A stretch of 64,000 bases of DNA from Lumbricus rubellus. Its lineage: Eukaryota; Annelida; Clitellata; Crassiclitellata; Lumbricidae. This document shows, piece after piece, positions 30,627-41,994 of this stretch. A program made the position numbers and the translations under genes. The first letter of the stretch is position 1. Every line of letters starts with the position of its first letter. The stretch is from positions 251,831 through 315,830 of the forward strand of contig OX243824.1 in assembly GCA_945859605.1 (NCBI GenBank). Direction: 5' to 3'. The notes below the pieces were generated by a model that saw only the letters and a program-made list of their open reading frames with translations, did not search any database and was not told where the DNA came from.

Positions 30627-33440
30627 ATGGAAGATATAGTATCGAAGTTTCTTGTCAGCACTTGTCGTATGAGGGCAAAATTCAACATAAAAGAAGAGTC
30701 TAATTTTTTTATCATTCCGTTGGTATTGAACCAATGCAGAGGAGTGAACAATACATTTACTGTGTGCGGTAGCCAGGCCGAGTTCTATATTCGGCCTGTT
30801 AGACCTTGTATCGACGACCTTGACATTCTATGCACCGTTAATACCCACTTAGTATCAGACTCTTGTGGATATGAAATTCCGCTAGGATTTGGCAACCTCT
30901 GTGATCAGATTGCATATGCTAAACTTGAATATTGCGAGCAAAATCCCTCATTCGTTCGATTGCCAGACTCAATCCTTGGAACTTATGACTGGAGTTTAGA
31001 GGAATATAAATTCATAAACGTGCCTCTCTTGAGATTCAGGCAGCGTCCATTTAACGTAGTAGGAATGATCAAGCATAGCACAGTGCTTTCCACCGTCAAT
31101 GGGAAAGTGACTGAGTTAGATGAAACATTTAAAAGTATGCTTACTGCAAATGGACCAGCGCTGAGAGACACCCTGTTTGACAGAACATCAGACTACGTCA
31201 ACTCCGTGCGTTGTCCAAAGTGGCCACTGGCAGCTAAGGAATGGCCGACACGAAGAAGGTGCAGTGGATGGCCAAGCAGTGAAATAATAAGCAAAGTGGT
31301 TCGTGATGGATGCGACGTTGTTCCAATCGCACATCGCGACATGCACGAAGAACTGAATCAATGGAGATTGTCATTTTCACGAGCAGAGGTTATTCTGATT
31401 CAGAGTTGGACTCCAACTCAACAGATCGTCTACCATTTGCTTAGGTTCTTTGCTAAAAGAGAAGTTATCCGAAAGAACTGTCCAAAAACGGACGAGGTTG
31501 TGTGCACTTACCATCTGAAGACGCTGATGTTGTGGTCGTGCGAAAAGGAATCAACAGAATGGTGGATGGCGTCCAGTGTTGTGTCAATTTGCTGCAAGGT
31601 TCTTGGAAAACTGTGCGAATGTTTGAAGCAGAAATACTGTCCAAACTATTTCATGCGGAAAGCAAATTTATTAGATCATGAATTGAACAATGAAATTCTA
31701 CATAAAACCATCAAAATTGTTGATAATTTTAACGATGCATACAAAATGAGTCGATGGTTTGTGACTCATTATATTCTACCAGTTTACCATGAATTACGTA
31801 ATGAAAACAAGACTCTTCCAAAAAAGGTGACGCTTGAGAGATGCAGGAAAGCCGTTTGTGACTATCGTGAGAAACGACAACTAAATGATTTAAATATGAC
31901 AATACTCGTGTGTGCAGCAAAATGCATTGCGGCTCTGGAGTTTTTTTATAGCATGCAACGGGTGGGCAGGCATACATTCACTTTAGGAGACTTCGAAGTG
32001 CCTGTGAAATGGTGTATAGATGCGACTGCTATTTCCAAGATCAACAATACTCTCGCAGATTATATGAAAGCATTGATATTGTTCCACATGTCACAGTTCA
32101 TACTCTCCTCCAAATTGCAGTGCGATGTTGAATTCCTTCATGATATCTGGATTCATATAATAAAACAATCTCATATTGTTGAAATCTCACATTCTGTGAT
32201 GTCACTTAGTATTTTAGACAGAAGCTTGTTCTATTTCAATCGCGCAGAACAAATTTTGAAACATTTAGCATTCAATTATTCAAAGAACGAGAGTTGCTTA
32301 GTCAGAATGGTTTCCATGTTGAACCTTCAATCGTCACTCAGTTCCCACGACCGATCTTCAAGCAAAACTGAGGCTGCAGCTCGAATCTACCTGGCTGCAC
32401 TGTTTTCTTTCATTGGCTACCGTCAATGTGCGGTGCATTTGTGCTCTCAAGTTGCAACGAGTCCTAAAGAGAACGACCAATATCGTGAAATTCGCCAATT
32501 AAAAGTTAGCAGTTTGCTATTCATGGATGATGTGGCAACGATCGCAGGTTTTCTTCTACTACGTAGAAATATTCTTCGAATTCCATCCAAAGGCATTTTA
32601 TTGATAAGTACTGATCTGTTTGTGCGCTACCTGCTTATTAAATGCAGCCCCGAAAGACTGGGCATAAAAGATACGCTTGGAGAGTCTTCAATATTTGAAG
32701 CAGACTGTTGCCTTGCTGCTATGATGCGATATAGGTCTAGGAAGATCCCCAAAATCCTCATCTGCTCTCGGTGCACAGAAGAATCAGCAACAGATATCGT
32801 CCTACCTGGAAGCAGTGATATAGCAGAAGCACTGATAAGAATTTCTACTGATTACATGACACGTTTTTATGCTTCACTTTCAGCAGAGTTTGGAACCGGT
32901 TTCAACTTAGCGCCATGCTTCGAAGCTCTAAGTCTTTATCTATGTCGCAGATATGAAGACGTAATACATCTGTGTGAAAAGTTGTTGGAAGAGTCTGATC
33001 ATGATCGTGACTCAGACTTAGAGGAGTTTCGGTTTCTTAATATAAATGTGCACTTGTACTTTATTACATATTTTGATGAAGATATTCAGACTTTGGTCGG
33101 ATTTCAGCTGCTCGTTTTACGTTTGACACTGATGCAGTACGATGTCTTTGAGAATAATATGTTCAGCGATAACAGCAATTGGATGAAAGATTTTCAATTG
33201 AAAGATCGCGGCACACAATTCTTTTATTATGGAAAACACTATGATGCATTCAAGCCCATATTAAGAAGACAATTCTTGGGAAATTATTTAAAACTTCGAT
33301 GTTTGTTAGACCTCGGATTTCCATTGTTTGAGGTGAAAGCGGCTTTTCGATGTTTGGAAAGTCGTTTTCTTTTTGAACACACGTTGTTGCATTTCATGCG
33401 CCAAAAAATTGCCAGATGTTATCAAAATTTATTGTTTTAA
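30627..33440 (+). CDS. Mab-21/cGAS-like receptor (cGLR-like), copy B, intact
   Basis: A 937-aa protein in one uninterrupted exon. I chose Met at 30627 because MEDI is conserved in all 5'-complete copies, sits in a good initiation context (purine at -3, G at +4), and upstream in-frame sequence (to 30510) is not conserved in A or C. Nucleotidyltransferase core: Gly48-Ser49, Asp64-x-Asp66, and third carboxylate Asp189 before CPKWP (196-200). The helical Mab-21 half contains WRLSFSRAE (246-254) and the CTYHLKTLML segment; residues from about 340 to 937 form a predicted helical extension with no signal peptide or membrane segment. Family knowledge: such enzymes include cGAS and invertebrate cGLRs that make cyclic dinucleotides on sensing nucleic acids. 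Catalysis is inferred from the intact triad; a structural, non-catalytic Mab-21 role remains possible. Confidence 0.88.
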   Translation: MEDIVSKFLVSTCRMRAKFNIKEESNFFIIPLVLNQCRGVNNTFTVCGSQAEFYIRPVRPCIDDLDILCTVNTHLVSDSCGYEIPLGFGNLCDQIAYAKLEYCEQNPSFVRLPDSILGTYDWSLEEYKFINVPLLRFRQRPFNVVGMIKHSTVLSTVNGKVTELDETFKSMLTANGPALRDTLFDRTSDYVNSVRCPKWPLAAKEWPTRRRCSGWPSSEIISKVVRDGCDVVPIAHRDMHEELNQWRLSFSRAEVILIQSWTPTQQIVYHLLRFFAKREVIRKNCPKTDEVVCTYHLKTLMLWSCEKESTEWWMASSVVSICCKVLGKLCECLKQKYCPNYFMRKANLLDHELNNEILHKTIKIVDNFNDAYKMSRWFVTHYILPVYHELRNENKTLPKKVTLERCRKAVCDYREKRQLNDLNMTILVCAAKCIAALEFFYSMQRVGRHTFTLGDFEVPVKWCIDATAISKINNTLADYMKALILFHMSQFILSSKLQCDVEFLHDIWIHIIKQSHIVEISHSVMSLSILDRSLFYFNRAEQILKHLAFNYSKNESCLVRMVSMLNLQSSLSSHDRSSSKTEAAARIYLAALFSFIGYRQCAVHLCSQVATSPKENDQYREIRQLKVSSLLFMDDVATIAGFLLLRRNILRIPSKGILLISTDLFVRYLLIKCSPERLGIKDTLGESSIFEADCCLAAMMRYRSRKIPKILICSRCTEESATDIVLPGSSDIAEALIRISTDYMTRFYASLSAEFGTGFNLAPCFEALSLYLCRRYEDVIHLCEKLLEESDHDRDSDLEEFRFLNINVHLYFITYFDEDIQTLVGFQLLVLRLTLMQYDVFENNMFSDNSNWMKDFQLKDRGTQFFYYGKHYDAFKPILRRQFLGNYLKLRCLLDLGFPLFEVKAAFRCLESRFLFEHTLLHFMRQKIARCYQNLLF

Positions 33441-34085
33441 TATCATGCACTTAACCTTTAGGAGTATAGTGAATGAATTATCAGACATTTTAAATGTGGT
33501 ATAAATGTCATTCAACTCTTGGTGTGTATATCTTGTCACTCGTAGAAACTTGGTTATAACTTATGAGCCAAAACATGCTTGATGTTAACCCTCATCCGAA
33601 CAAGCGAAAATCCAACTTAATTTGAACATGGTCATGGGTATAGCCCAATTTAGTGTTTTTATGCCTTTTTTGTAAGATGATATCAGAATAACTAAAAGCA
33701 ACATTATATCAATCTGTCTATGCAACATATATCAGTTTTATAATAAATGTTAAACTAAATGTTTAGTAGCATTAATTGAGACGGTTTGTCATAAGCTTAC
33801 ATGTTATATCGACTCAATAATTGTACATCTATAAAATTTGGAAATCAAATGAATAAATCATAATTCTTGTATAAATTCCTACCAAATGTTGTTATGTTAA
33901 AAGTCTACCTACAGCATCTACCCTCAGCACCTACATTCGACTCTTTGCATTCGTCATCACTGTCCTTTAGTTGATGCAGAACAGTGTTGGACTGGCATTC
34001 ATTCCATGCTTCTGCACCCGTAGATTGGAATCGACTTTTACTGTCTGTACTTATTTTTTCTGGCTTGGCTTTCAAGTGTTTGAAT
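33441..34085 (+). other. 3' flank of copy B with AATAAA at 33852
   Basis: Conserved 3' flank with the likely polyadenylation signal at 33852-33857. At about 34090 it contains the unoccupied TTAA that in block A carries the piggyBac-type MITE. Confidence 0.55.
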
Positions 34086-34129
34086 ATTTAACGCTATTTT
34101 CTCCTGGCGACACACAAACACGCAGACAC

Positions 34130-34215
34130 ACACGCACGCACATTCACATTCATTCATTCATTCATATCGAAAATTTTTATAGCGCCGCTTCAGGGTTACT
34201 ACTCAGAAGCGCTGT
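34130..34215 (-). repeat. CATT microsatellite plus L2/SINE-type 3' end
   Basis: Same insertion as at 8165-8300: CATT repeats, then TATAGCGCCGCTTCAGG, read on the minus strand as the shared LINE/SINE terminus. Confidence 0.6.
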
Positions 34216-34683
34216 CGACTAAACTCTGTTATGATACGATAATAATAATTATTGTCCACTAAAAGAACAGTTAATTTAGTACCTTATACTAATAGGAAAT
34301 CTTAGGCAGTCTAACATGCGCAATTTTTAATTTATATTTTTTATGAAGCTGTAAATTCACGATGTGTAAATGGACTCTGTGTTACACGCTGTGCTCAAAA
34401 CGAAACAAATGCATTACGATACGATTCAGGCCTACGTAATATTTTTTAACCGATATGAGCTGACATAGACGCAACTTATACATGGGTTGAAGCTTCTGGT
34501 GGACAATAATAATTATGTGCAATTGAACGATGCCAATAATAATATTATAGGAGCTAAACTCCTTTCACTTGCTGTGCCAAACCGATCAACCATTGTCAAA
34601 GTTTTGGGAAATTGTATAAAGGTATTTAGATTATCATTAAGCATAACGTTTTATCTTTAGATCTATTGTTGTATACGTTGCAT

Positions 34684-35500
34684 ACATGCTTGACACCCTG
34701 CATTGGCTCCCAGTCACGCCTCGTATCTCCTACAGGATAGCTGCTATGGCCTGGCGATGCCGCGGTAGCGCCACTTCCAACCTTAATGTGTTCTGTCGTC
34801 CGGTCTCGGACACAGCAGCTGTTTGGTCTCGGACACAGCAGCTGTTTGGTCTCGGACACAGCAGCTGTTTGGTCTCGGACACAGCAGCTGTTTGGTCTCG
34901 GACACAGCAGCTGTTTGGTCTCGGACACAGCAGCTGTTTGGTCTCGGACACAGCAGCTGTTTGGTCTCGGACACAGCAGCTGTTTGGTCTCGGACACAGC
35001 AGCTGTTTGGTCTCGGACACAGCAGCTGTTTGGTCTCGGACACAGCAGCTGTTTGGTCTCGGACACAGCAGCTGTTTGGTCTCGGACACAGCAGCTGTTT
35101 GGTCTCGGACACAGCAGCTGTTTGGTCTCGGACACAGCAGCTGTTTGGTCTCGGACACAGCAGCTGTTTGGTCTCGGACACAGCAGCTGTTTGGTCTCGG
35201 ACACAGCAGCTGTTTGGTCTCGGACACAGCAGCTGTTCGTCGAGCCCTTCGTTCTTCTGCTAAATGGTGAACTTGTGATCTCGCCGCTAACACTTCAACT
35301 ATTAAAGACAGCGTCGTACATTCTCAATTGTTTTTCCCATTCACTTCGAATGGACTTTCGTTTTAGATACGACTGCATGCACGCTATAAATAATGCCAGT
35401 ACTTTATACAAGTTGTTGAAATCTCATTTTATGATGCCGTGGTTATCTTGGGCGCGTTTTGCAGTGATGGGCAACTAGAAGGAGCGCTACACAAAATTAC
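34684..35500 (+). mobile_element. L2-like LINE fragment expanded by an internal minisatellite
   Basis: LHWLPVTPRISYRIAAMAWRC at the start marks the post-RT LINE segment. The following SDTAAV codons have been amplified into the 23-bp array 34803-35238, after which the homology to 8890-8950 and 11760-11945 continues to the AAGGAGCGCTACACAAAAT end. There is no young LINE insertion here, so this is the empty-site allele for 8951-11759. Confidence 0.75.
34803..35238 (+). repeat. 23-bp minisatellite, about 19 units
   Basis: Virtually identical tandem copies of a 23-bp unit containing TCTCGGACACAGCAGCTG. Blocks A (about 8870) and C (about 56065) have a single copy. Because 23 is not a multiple of three, every frame shows a 23-residue protein repeat (for example LFGLGHSSCLVSDTAAVW); these are artefacts. 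Confidence 0.97.
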
Positions 35501-35509
35501 ATTTGACAT

Positions 35510-36280
35510 GATGATGTCGGGGCCGCTGTTCGATGAGATTTCGCATGTTTTCCTGCGGCCAATTTAAAATGAACATGGAACAGATGCGACAGTTAAAAGC
35601 TGCTCTTAAACACGACTAATTTTGTCACGAAAAACTGAGCAACGTCCATGAAATGTCTTAGTAAAAATGCTTGACTCAATGGGCTTCTCGGACTTGGGCA
35701 TAATTTTTATTGGTCACATGCGTCACGTGCTTCTTACACCTTTGATAATAACCGTAAGAAGAACAACATACTAAAACATAGGCGGTAGTTAATATAACCC
35801 ATTTTGACGCTTAAAATAGGTGTGCAAGGCGCATGCTTTCGTCTTGAAAGTACAAATTAAAAGAGGTGTTTTGCATTTTACTCAGATACGTAAATCCCAC
35901 GTAGGCTACGTAAAAACACACGAGTATGCGCTCGGTAGCATCTGAATCGTTGGAATGACAACGCGTCCGGTCAACCCTCTTCAAGATGTGAGCACTGCTG
36001 TCAGCCCTATATAATGACACCATTCATCGATATTCACCATGTTGCCTTGCGATGAAATGGCCGCTTCACATTATGAAACAAAAAAGGGCCTTGAAAAACT
36101 AATCGATCAACATTTTGCTATTAATTTATCAATTAAACCTTTGAAAATCTGCAGACTTAGTTTTTGCAGTACTGTTGTCGATTTTAAGATCTTAACAAGG
36201 TCAAAGCTGTATGACAAGCAAGATTGCGCTATATATAGCCTCGGTAAAGAGCGAAATAAAGTGTTTTTTTTAAGTTAGAC
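35510..36280 (+). repeat. RepA copy 4 (3' border of block B)
   Basis: Matches 11960-12740 and 318-830. The homology between blocks A and B ends near 36280 at ATTC repeats, as in block A. Confidence 0.6.
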
Positions 36281-36284
36281 TTCA

Positions 36285-36465
36285 TTTATTTATTTATTCA
36301 TTCATTCATTTATTCATTCATTCATTCATTCATTTATTCACTCATTCATTCCTTCTTTCCTTCATTCATTAATTAATTAATTCATTCATTCATTCATTCA
36401 TTCATTCATTACGGAGGTTTATATAGCGACTGTTTATGGTTACTATTCAGTAGTGCTCCGGAACC
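36285..36465 (-). repeat. ATTC microsatellite with L2/SINE-type end
   Basis: About 125 bp of ATTC/ATTT repeats, then GGTTTATATAGCGAC, then CAGTAGTGCTCC. On the minus strand this is the degenerate shared 3' end with its GAAT tail. Confidence 0.7.
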
Positions 36466-36769
36466 AACAACGGGATGAAAAAGAATTTTTGAGGCTGCGA
36501 CGAAACGAATCTGATCAAACGCAAGGCGTAAATGAAAGACACGCCGTGGAGAAAATAACAGAGAAAGTGCGGTGCGGTCTAAGAGCATGCTCGTACTGGG
36601 TACTTGGGGATTTAGGATTTCACTGATTGGAGGAACGTAGAGCATGAGTCATGCTTCATGACGTCCATGATGACCCAAAGTAGAGTTACATAGCTCTTGT
36701 ATGTATAATAATTATCAAGAGCAGCAACTAAGAGGCGAACGATGCCAGTAGAGTGAATAGGTAGCGATT

Positions 36770-36835
36770 AGCCTCAGTCACGTGACCAGTGACGTCATCG
36801 GGGTCAAGGTCAAAGGTCAAGGTCACGGTCATCTT
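36770..36835 (+). promoter_or_regulatory. Cluster of E-box, CRE-like and nuclear-receptor-like sites at foldback terminus
   Basis: Within about 60 bp of the left end: TCACGTGACC (E-box), TGACGTCA (CRE), then AAGGTCAAAGGTCAAGGTCA, which contains AGGTCA repeats spaced by one base (DR1) and two TCAAGGTCA half-sites. The mirror cluster lies at about 44145-44210. No activity is shown by sequence alone. Confidence 0.5.
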
Positions 36836-36975
36836 AATTAGGTCACATTAATCAGGGCATATTAATTAGGTCATTTTAATTAGGTCATATTAATTGGGTC
36901 ACGCTAATTAGGCATTTTAATTAGGTCATAGTAATTATATTATATTAATTAATAATAATTAGAATTTATTAATTA
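36825..36975. repeat. AATTAGGTCA short tandem repeat (left arm)
   Basis: Six to eight imperfect 13-17 bp units built around TTAATTAGGTCA; the mirror is at about 44030-44160 in the right arm. Confidence 0.8.
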
Positions 36976-38204
36976 TAACAATTAGTGAACCACAATTAGC
37001 AGCGCAAGCCCCACTCTGACCGAGAATGACTCATCAGAAGCATGGTGGTGCATTCTGGGCCCTGTACTGGCTTCCACGTCTCAACATCCTACCTCACATT
37101 TCTGCAAATTTCAATTTCTCAAGCGCAATCTGTCCTATAATTAGCAACACAAGGCCCGTACCAACCGGAAATGACTCATCGGAAGCGTCCTTAGTCATTC
37201 TGTGTGCTGTACTGGCTTCCACACCTCAGCCTCCCCACCCATTATTCCTTCAGTCATCAATTTCTCTATCTCGGCATATCTCCGCGCCATTCCAACCCAC
37301 GCGCCCAGCCATATCTCCTTCTTTTAGGTGTATTATTTCACTCTACAGCATCTAACCTCACCCTCCAACCCTCCATTCCACCCCTCCACACACGCAAATT
37401 TGCATTATATGCATAAGAATCAACCAAACAGGAAGCGGCGAGCCCTAACAACGGGCCAATCGGGAAGCGAGAAACCCTATGTATGTCATCTCTCTCTCCC
37501 TCCACAGCCCTCAACCTCAACCTCCAACCCTCCACTCCACTTTCCCCACCCAATACTAGGTATTTTCACATAAGTGCCAACCAATCAAAAGCGAGAAACC
37601 TAGAAACCGACCAGCAAAGAGTCGAGAACGCCTAGGGACAGTCTCTCTCTCCCTCTATAGCATTCCGCCTCACCCTCCAAACCTCCATTCCAACCTCCCC
37701 ACCCAAAACTAGGTATTTTCACATAAATGCCAACCAACCAAAAGCGAGAAACCTAGAAACCGACCAATAAGGGGGCGAGAACGCCTAGAGACAGCCTCTC
37801 TCGCCCTCTATAGCAGGCCACCAAGCCCTCCAACCCTCCATTCCAAGCCTCTGCACACAAATTTATCTTACACGACGAAGAACTGACCAATCAGGAAGCG
37901 GCAAATCCTAGCGACGAACGAATCAGGAGGCGAGAATTTCCGTATGTACCTTTAAAATATATCAATTATTCACCATTTTATTCGAAAATAGTCATAAATC
38001 AGGTATTTATACATTTAAATTAACTAAAAGTGTAACATTATATTCAGCATTTCCTACAAAATTAATCAAAAATAGAGTAACCAACAACAATTTTCTTCAT
38101 CTTTTCGTATTCATATAAGTCCAAACACAGCATGAACTTCCAACAGGGCATTACCATCATAGTCACAGACACCCTTTCTTGAGCAGCTAAGTTCAAATAC
38201 TACA

Positions 38205-39190
38205 AAATCACTCACCCGGCCATTCCCAATATGGAGCCCTTTCCACATTTCTTATACAGGCAAGGCCAAAAACCGAAGAATCACTCAACCTTCCATTCCC
38301 AATATGGGCACTTTACCAATTTTTCAGCATAGTCAAACGCAAAAATCCAAGAATCACTCACCCTTCCATCCCCAATATGGGCACTTTACCAATTTTTCAG
38401 CATAGTCAAACACAAAACCGAAGAATCACTCACCCCTCCATTCCCAATATGCGCACTTGCCCAACTTTCACGCATAGTCAAACTCAAAAACCGAAGAATC
38501 ACTCAACCTTCCATTCCCAATATGGGCACGTTACCAATTTTTCAGCATAGTGAAACACAAAAACCGAAGAATCACTGAACCTTCCTTTCCTCATATGGCG
38601 ACTTTGTCAACTTTCGCGCGCGCTCAAACTCAAAAATCCAAGAATCACTCAACCTTTCTTTCCTCATATGGGCACTTTACCAATTTTTCAGCATAGGCAA
38701 ACACAAAAACCCAAGAATCACTCAACCTTCCTTTCCTCATATGGCGACTTTCCCAACTTTCACACATAGTCGAGCGCAAAAACCGAAGAGGCGCTCAACC
38801 TTCCTTTCCTCATATGGGCACTTTACCGACTTTCACGCACACTCAAACGCAAAAACCGAAGAAGCGCTCAACCTTCCTTTCCTCATATCACGAATTTCCC
38901 GACTTTCAAGCACACTCAAACGCAAAAACCCAAGAATCACTCAACCTTCCTCTCCTCATATGACGACTTTCCCAACTCTCACGCTCGATCAAACGCAAAA
39001 TCCAACAATCACTCAACCTTCCTTTCCCAATATGGGCACTTTACCAACTTTCGCGCATGTTCAAACACAAAAACCCAAGAATCACTCAACCTTCCTTTCC
39101 TCATATGGTGGCTTTCCCAACTTTCACGCAGGCTCAAACGCAAAAATCCAAGAATCACTCAACCTTCCTTTCCTCATAAGGTGTCCTTTA
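38205..39190. repeat. 65-70 bp tandem array, left foldback arm
   Basis: About 14-15 units built of a CACTCAACCTTCC segment, a TTCCTCATATGG or CCCAATATGGGCAC segment, and CTTTACCAATTTTTCAGC or CAACTTTCACGC, then AAACGCAAAAACC. Compared with the right arm, the left arm has three additional units around 38740-38950. The 243-aa frame at 38741-39472 is a translation of this array and a neighbouring CA run; I do not regard it as a gene. Confidence 0.9.
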
Positions 39191-39340
39191 GCAATCATCT
39201 GCTCCCAAGGCAACGCCCACACAACCTTTCCTGTACAGGTATGTTCAAATAAGAAACACACACGCAATTTTTCACACACGCTATGCCCAAATAACACAAA
39301 TACACACAACTTTCCAGTCGCAAGGTGGAACACCAACATA

Positions 39341-39342
<2 letters not shown>

Positions 39343-39386
<44 letters not shown>

Positions 39387-39390
39387 AAAC
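39343..39390. repeat. CA microsatellite (left arm)
   Basis: CA run of about 40 bp; the mirror TG run is at 41819-41860. Confidence 0.95.
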
Positions 39391-41815
39391 ACACGAACAA
39401 ACTCAAAGCCATGAAAACTCTCAACCTTCTGCTCCCAAGGAATTTCTTCCACATATAGGAACATTCAAGTAACTCATATAACTTTCCAACTCCAAAGATG
39501 GCGCACTAGCTAGCTTTCTTGGGCATGTAAGAGTACAAACCACAGAATCGTCACACATGTCTTTCGACAGGTGGCGCGCTTTCTTAAATCTTAACATATT
39601 ACATATCAAATATACAAAATTCAACAAGCATGTATTCAACAACACGTACCTTTTCAATATGCGTGCGAACGAGCGGAAGCATCAGAGGACGGGTAAAGCA
39701 CATAGGGGCATGAACCGTCAATTTCTAACATATACACATACTTTGATCAAATTTTCTAGCTTAGGATATCAACTTTGCATGCAACAGCGAAGAATGTAAG
39801 TTGTGTAAGTCAAACATTTGAAGTGTATGGTCCAAAAGTGGGTCGAATTGAACTTTGGCAATATAAAATTATGCATATGTTAGATGTGCATATGTACAGG
39901 ACTTGAACTTTTCAATGTAAGACACGAACTTTTACCATTGTACGAAGTCAAACTTGTAATTTACGAAGCATGAAACCCAGATATGCATGTCGAATGTGGC
40001 AAGTTGGAGAAATATGGAGTGGGGGAAGTGTTCCATTCTTAAGTTTGTTGAAACATTGTCATACATTATTTGTGATATGTCAACAATTTTGGTAAAGTAC
40101 GAACTTAACGAGCGAAGAAATGCAACTTAGGGGTACAAGTGGCCAGTTTCACGACTTTTTAGGGTTGAGAGTGTTAAGTTGGTGACGCGCAGGGGTGGGG
40201 AGAGTGTTCCATGCTTAAGTTTTGTGAAAACAAAGGCAGTCATTATTTGTAACATGACACCAATTTTTGGTAAAATACGAAAATATTGTGCGAAGAAACA
40301 CGAATTAGGGCTACGAACGATGCATTGCAACGCGTATTAGGGTTAGCAGACGGGCACAACTTAGCAGAAATCTGCGTTCGTCAACTCTGAAAACGCTAAG
40401 TCCGAAAATTTTCACCGGACAAAATCGATCGGCAGCGCCTTCGAGCGGCACGGCGGCGGCTACGGCGGTGAGCGCCCCTTCCCACACGGACGACCACGGG
40501 CCCTGCGGCGAGGCTGACGACGGTGGCGCGCGATCCCAATCGATCCTGCTTTGACTCGTATGAAATTAAAGACTCATGCGTACTGTGGGTGAAGGAAATA
40601 TTGGAAAGAGATGTGTCGGAGCGTATTCGACTTTAACTTCTAAGAGCCAAAGCCTGATCTAATTGGGAAAGCGGGCCTCGTCGTCTCCTCGCCGCAGCGA
40701 CCGTGGTTGTCCGTGTGGGACGGGGATCTCACCGCCGTAGCCGCCGCCGTGCCGCTCGAAGGCGCTGCCGATCGATTTTGTCCGGTGAAATGTTTCGGAC
40801 TTAGCGTTTTCAGAGTTGACGAACGCAGATTTCTGCTAAGTTGTGCCCGTCTGCTAACCCTAATACGCGTTGCAATGCATCGTTCGTAGCCCTAATTCGT
40901 GTTTCTTCGCACAATATTTTCGTATTTTACCAAAAATTGGTGTCATGTTACAAATAATGACTGCCTTTGTTTTCACAAAACTTAAGCATGGAACACTCTC
41001 CCCACCCCTGCGCGTCACCAACTTAACACTCTCAACCCTAAAAAGTCGTGAAACTGGCCACTTGTACCCCTAAGTTGCATTTCTTCGCTCGTTAAGTTCG
41101 TACTTTACCAAAATTGTTGACATATCACTAATAATGTATGACAATGTTTCCACAAACTTAAGAATGGAACACTTCCCCCACTCCATATTTCTCCAACTTG
41201 CCACATTCGACATGCATATCTGGGTTTCATGCTTCGTAAATTACAAGTTTGACTTCGTACAATGGTAAAAGTTCGTGTCTTACATTGAAAAGTTCAAGTC
41301 CTGTACATATGCACATCTAACATATGCATAATTTTATATTGCCAAAGTTCAATTCGACCCACTTTTGGACCATACACTTCAAATGTTTGACTTACACAAC
41401 TTACATTCTTCGCTGTTGCATGCAAAGTTGATATCCTAAGCTAGAAAATTTGATCAAAGTATGTGTATATGTTAGAAATTGACGGTTCATGCCCCTATGT
41501 GCTTTACCCGTCCTCTGATGCTTCCGCTCGTTCGCACGCATATTGAAAAGGTACGTGTTGTTGAATACATGCTTGTTGAATTTTGTATATTTGATATGTA
41601 ATATGTTAAGATTTAAGAAAGCGCGCCACCTGTCGAAAGACATGTGTGACGATTCTGTGGTTTGTACTCTTACATGCCCAAGAAAGCTAGCTAGTGCGCC
41701 ATCTTTGGAGTTGGAAAGTTATATGAGTTACTTGAATGTTCCTATATGTGGAAGAAATTCCTTGGGAGCAGAAGGTTGAGAGTTTTCATGGCTTTGAGTT
41801 TGTTCGTGTGTTTTT

Positions 41816-41861
<46 letters not shown>

Positions 41862-41994
41862 TATGTTGGTGTTCCACCTTGCGACTGGAAAGTTGTGTGT
41901 ATTTGTGTTATTTGGGCATAGCGTGTGTGAAAAATTGCGTGTGTGTTTCTTATTTGAACATACCTGTACAGGAAAGGTTGTGCGGGCGTTGCCT

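Noticed and set aside
34626..35478. Open frames of 130-230 residues with a 23-residue repeat
   Set aside because: A 23-bp minisatellite without stops opens frames on both strands; the unit count is not a multiple tied to any one frame and the source is a dead LINE.
38741..39472. 243-residue Thr/Ser/Pro-rich protein in the foldback arm
   Set aside because: It is a translation of the 65-70 bp tandem array and a CA run; the mirror arm has a shorter, differently framed version, so no selection on protein is visible.
40440..40780. Independent GC-rich gene in the foldback centre (60-codon frame at 40707)
   Set aside because: The sequence is the mirrored inner end of the arms plus a diverged loop; no domain or codon signal.
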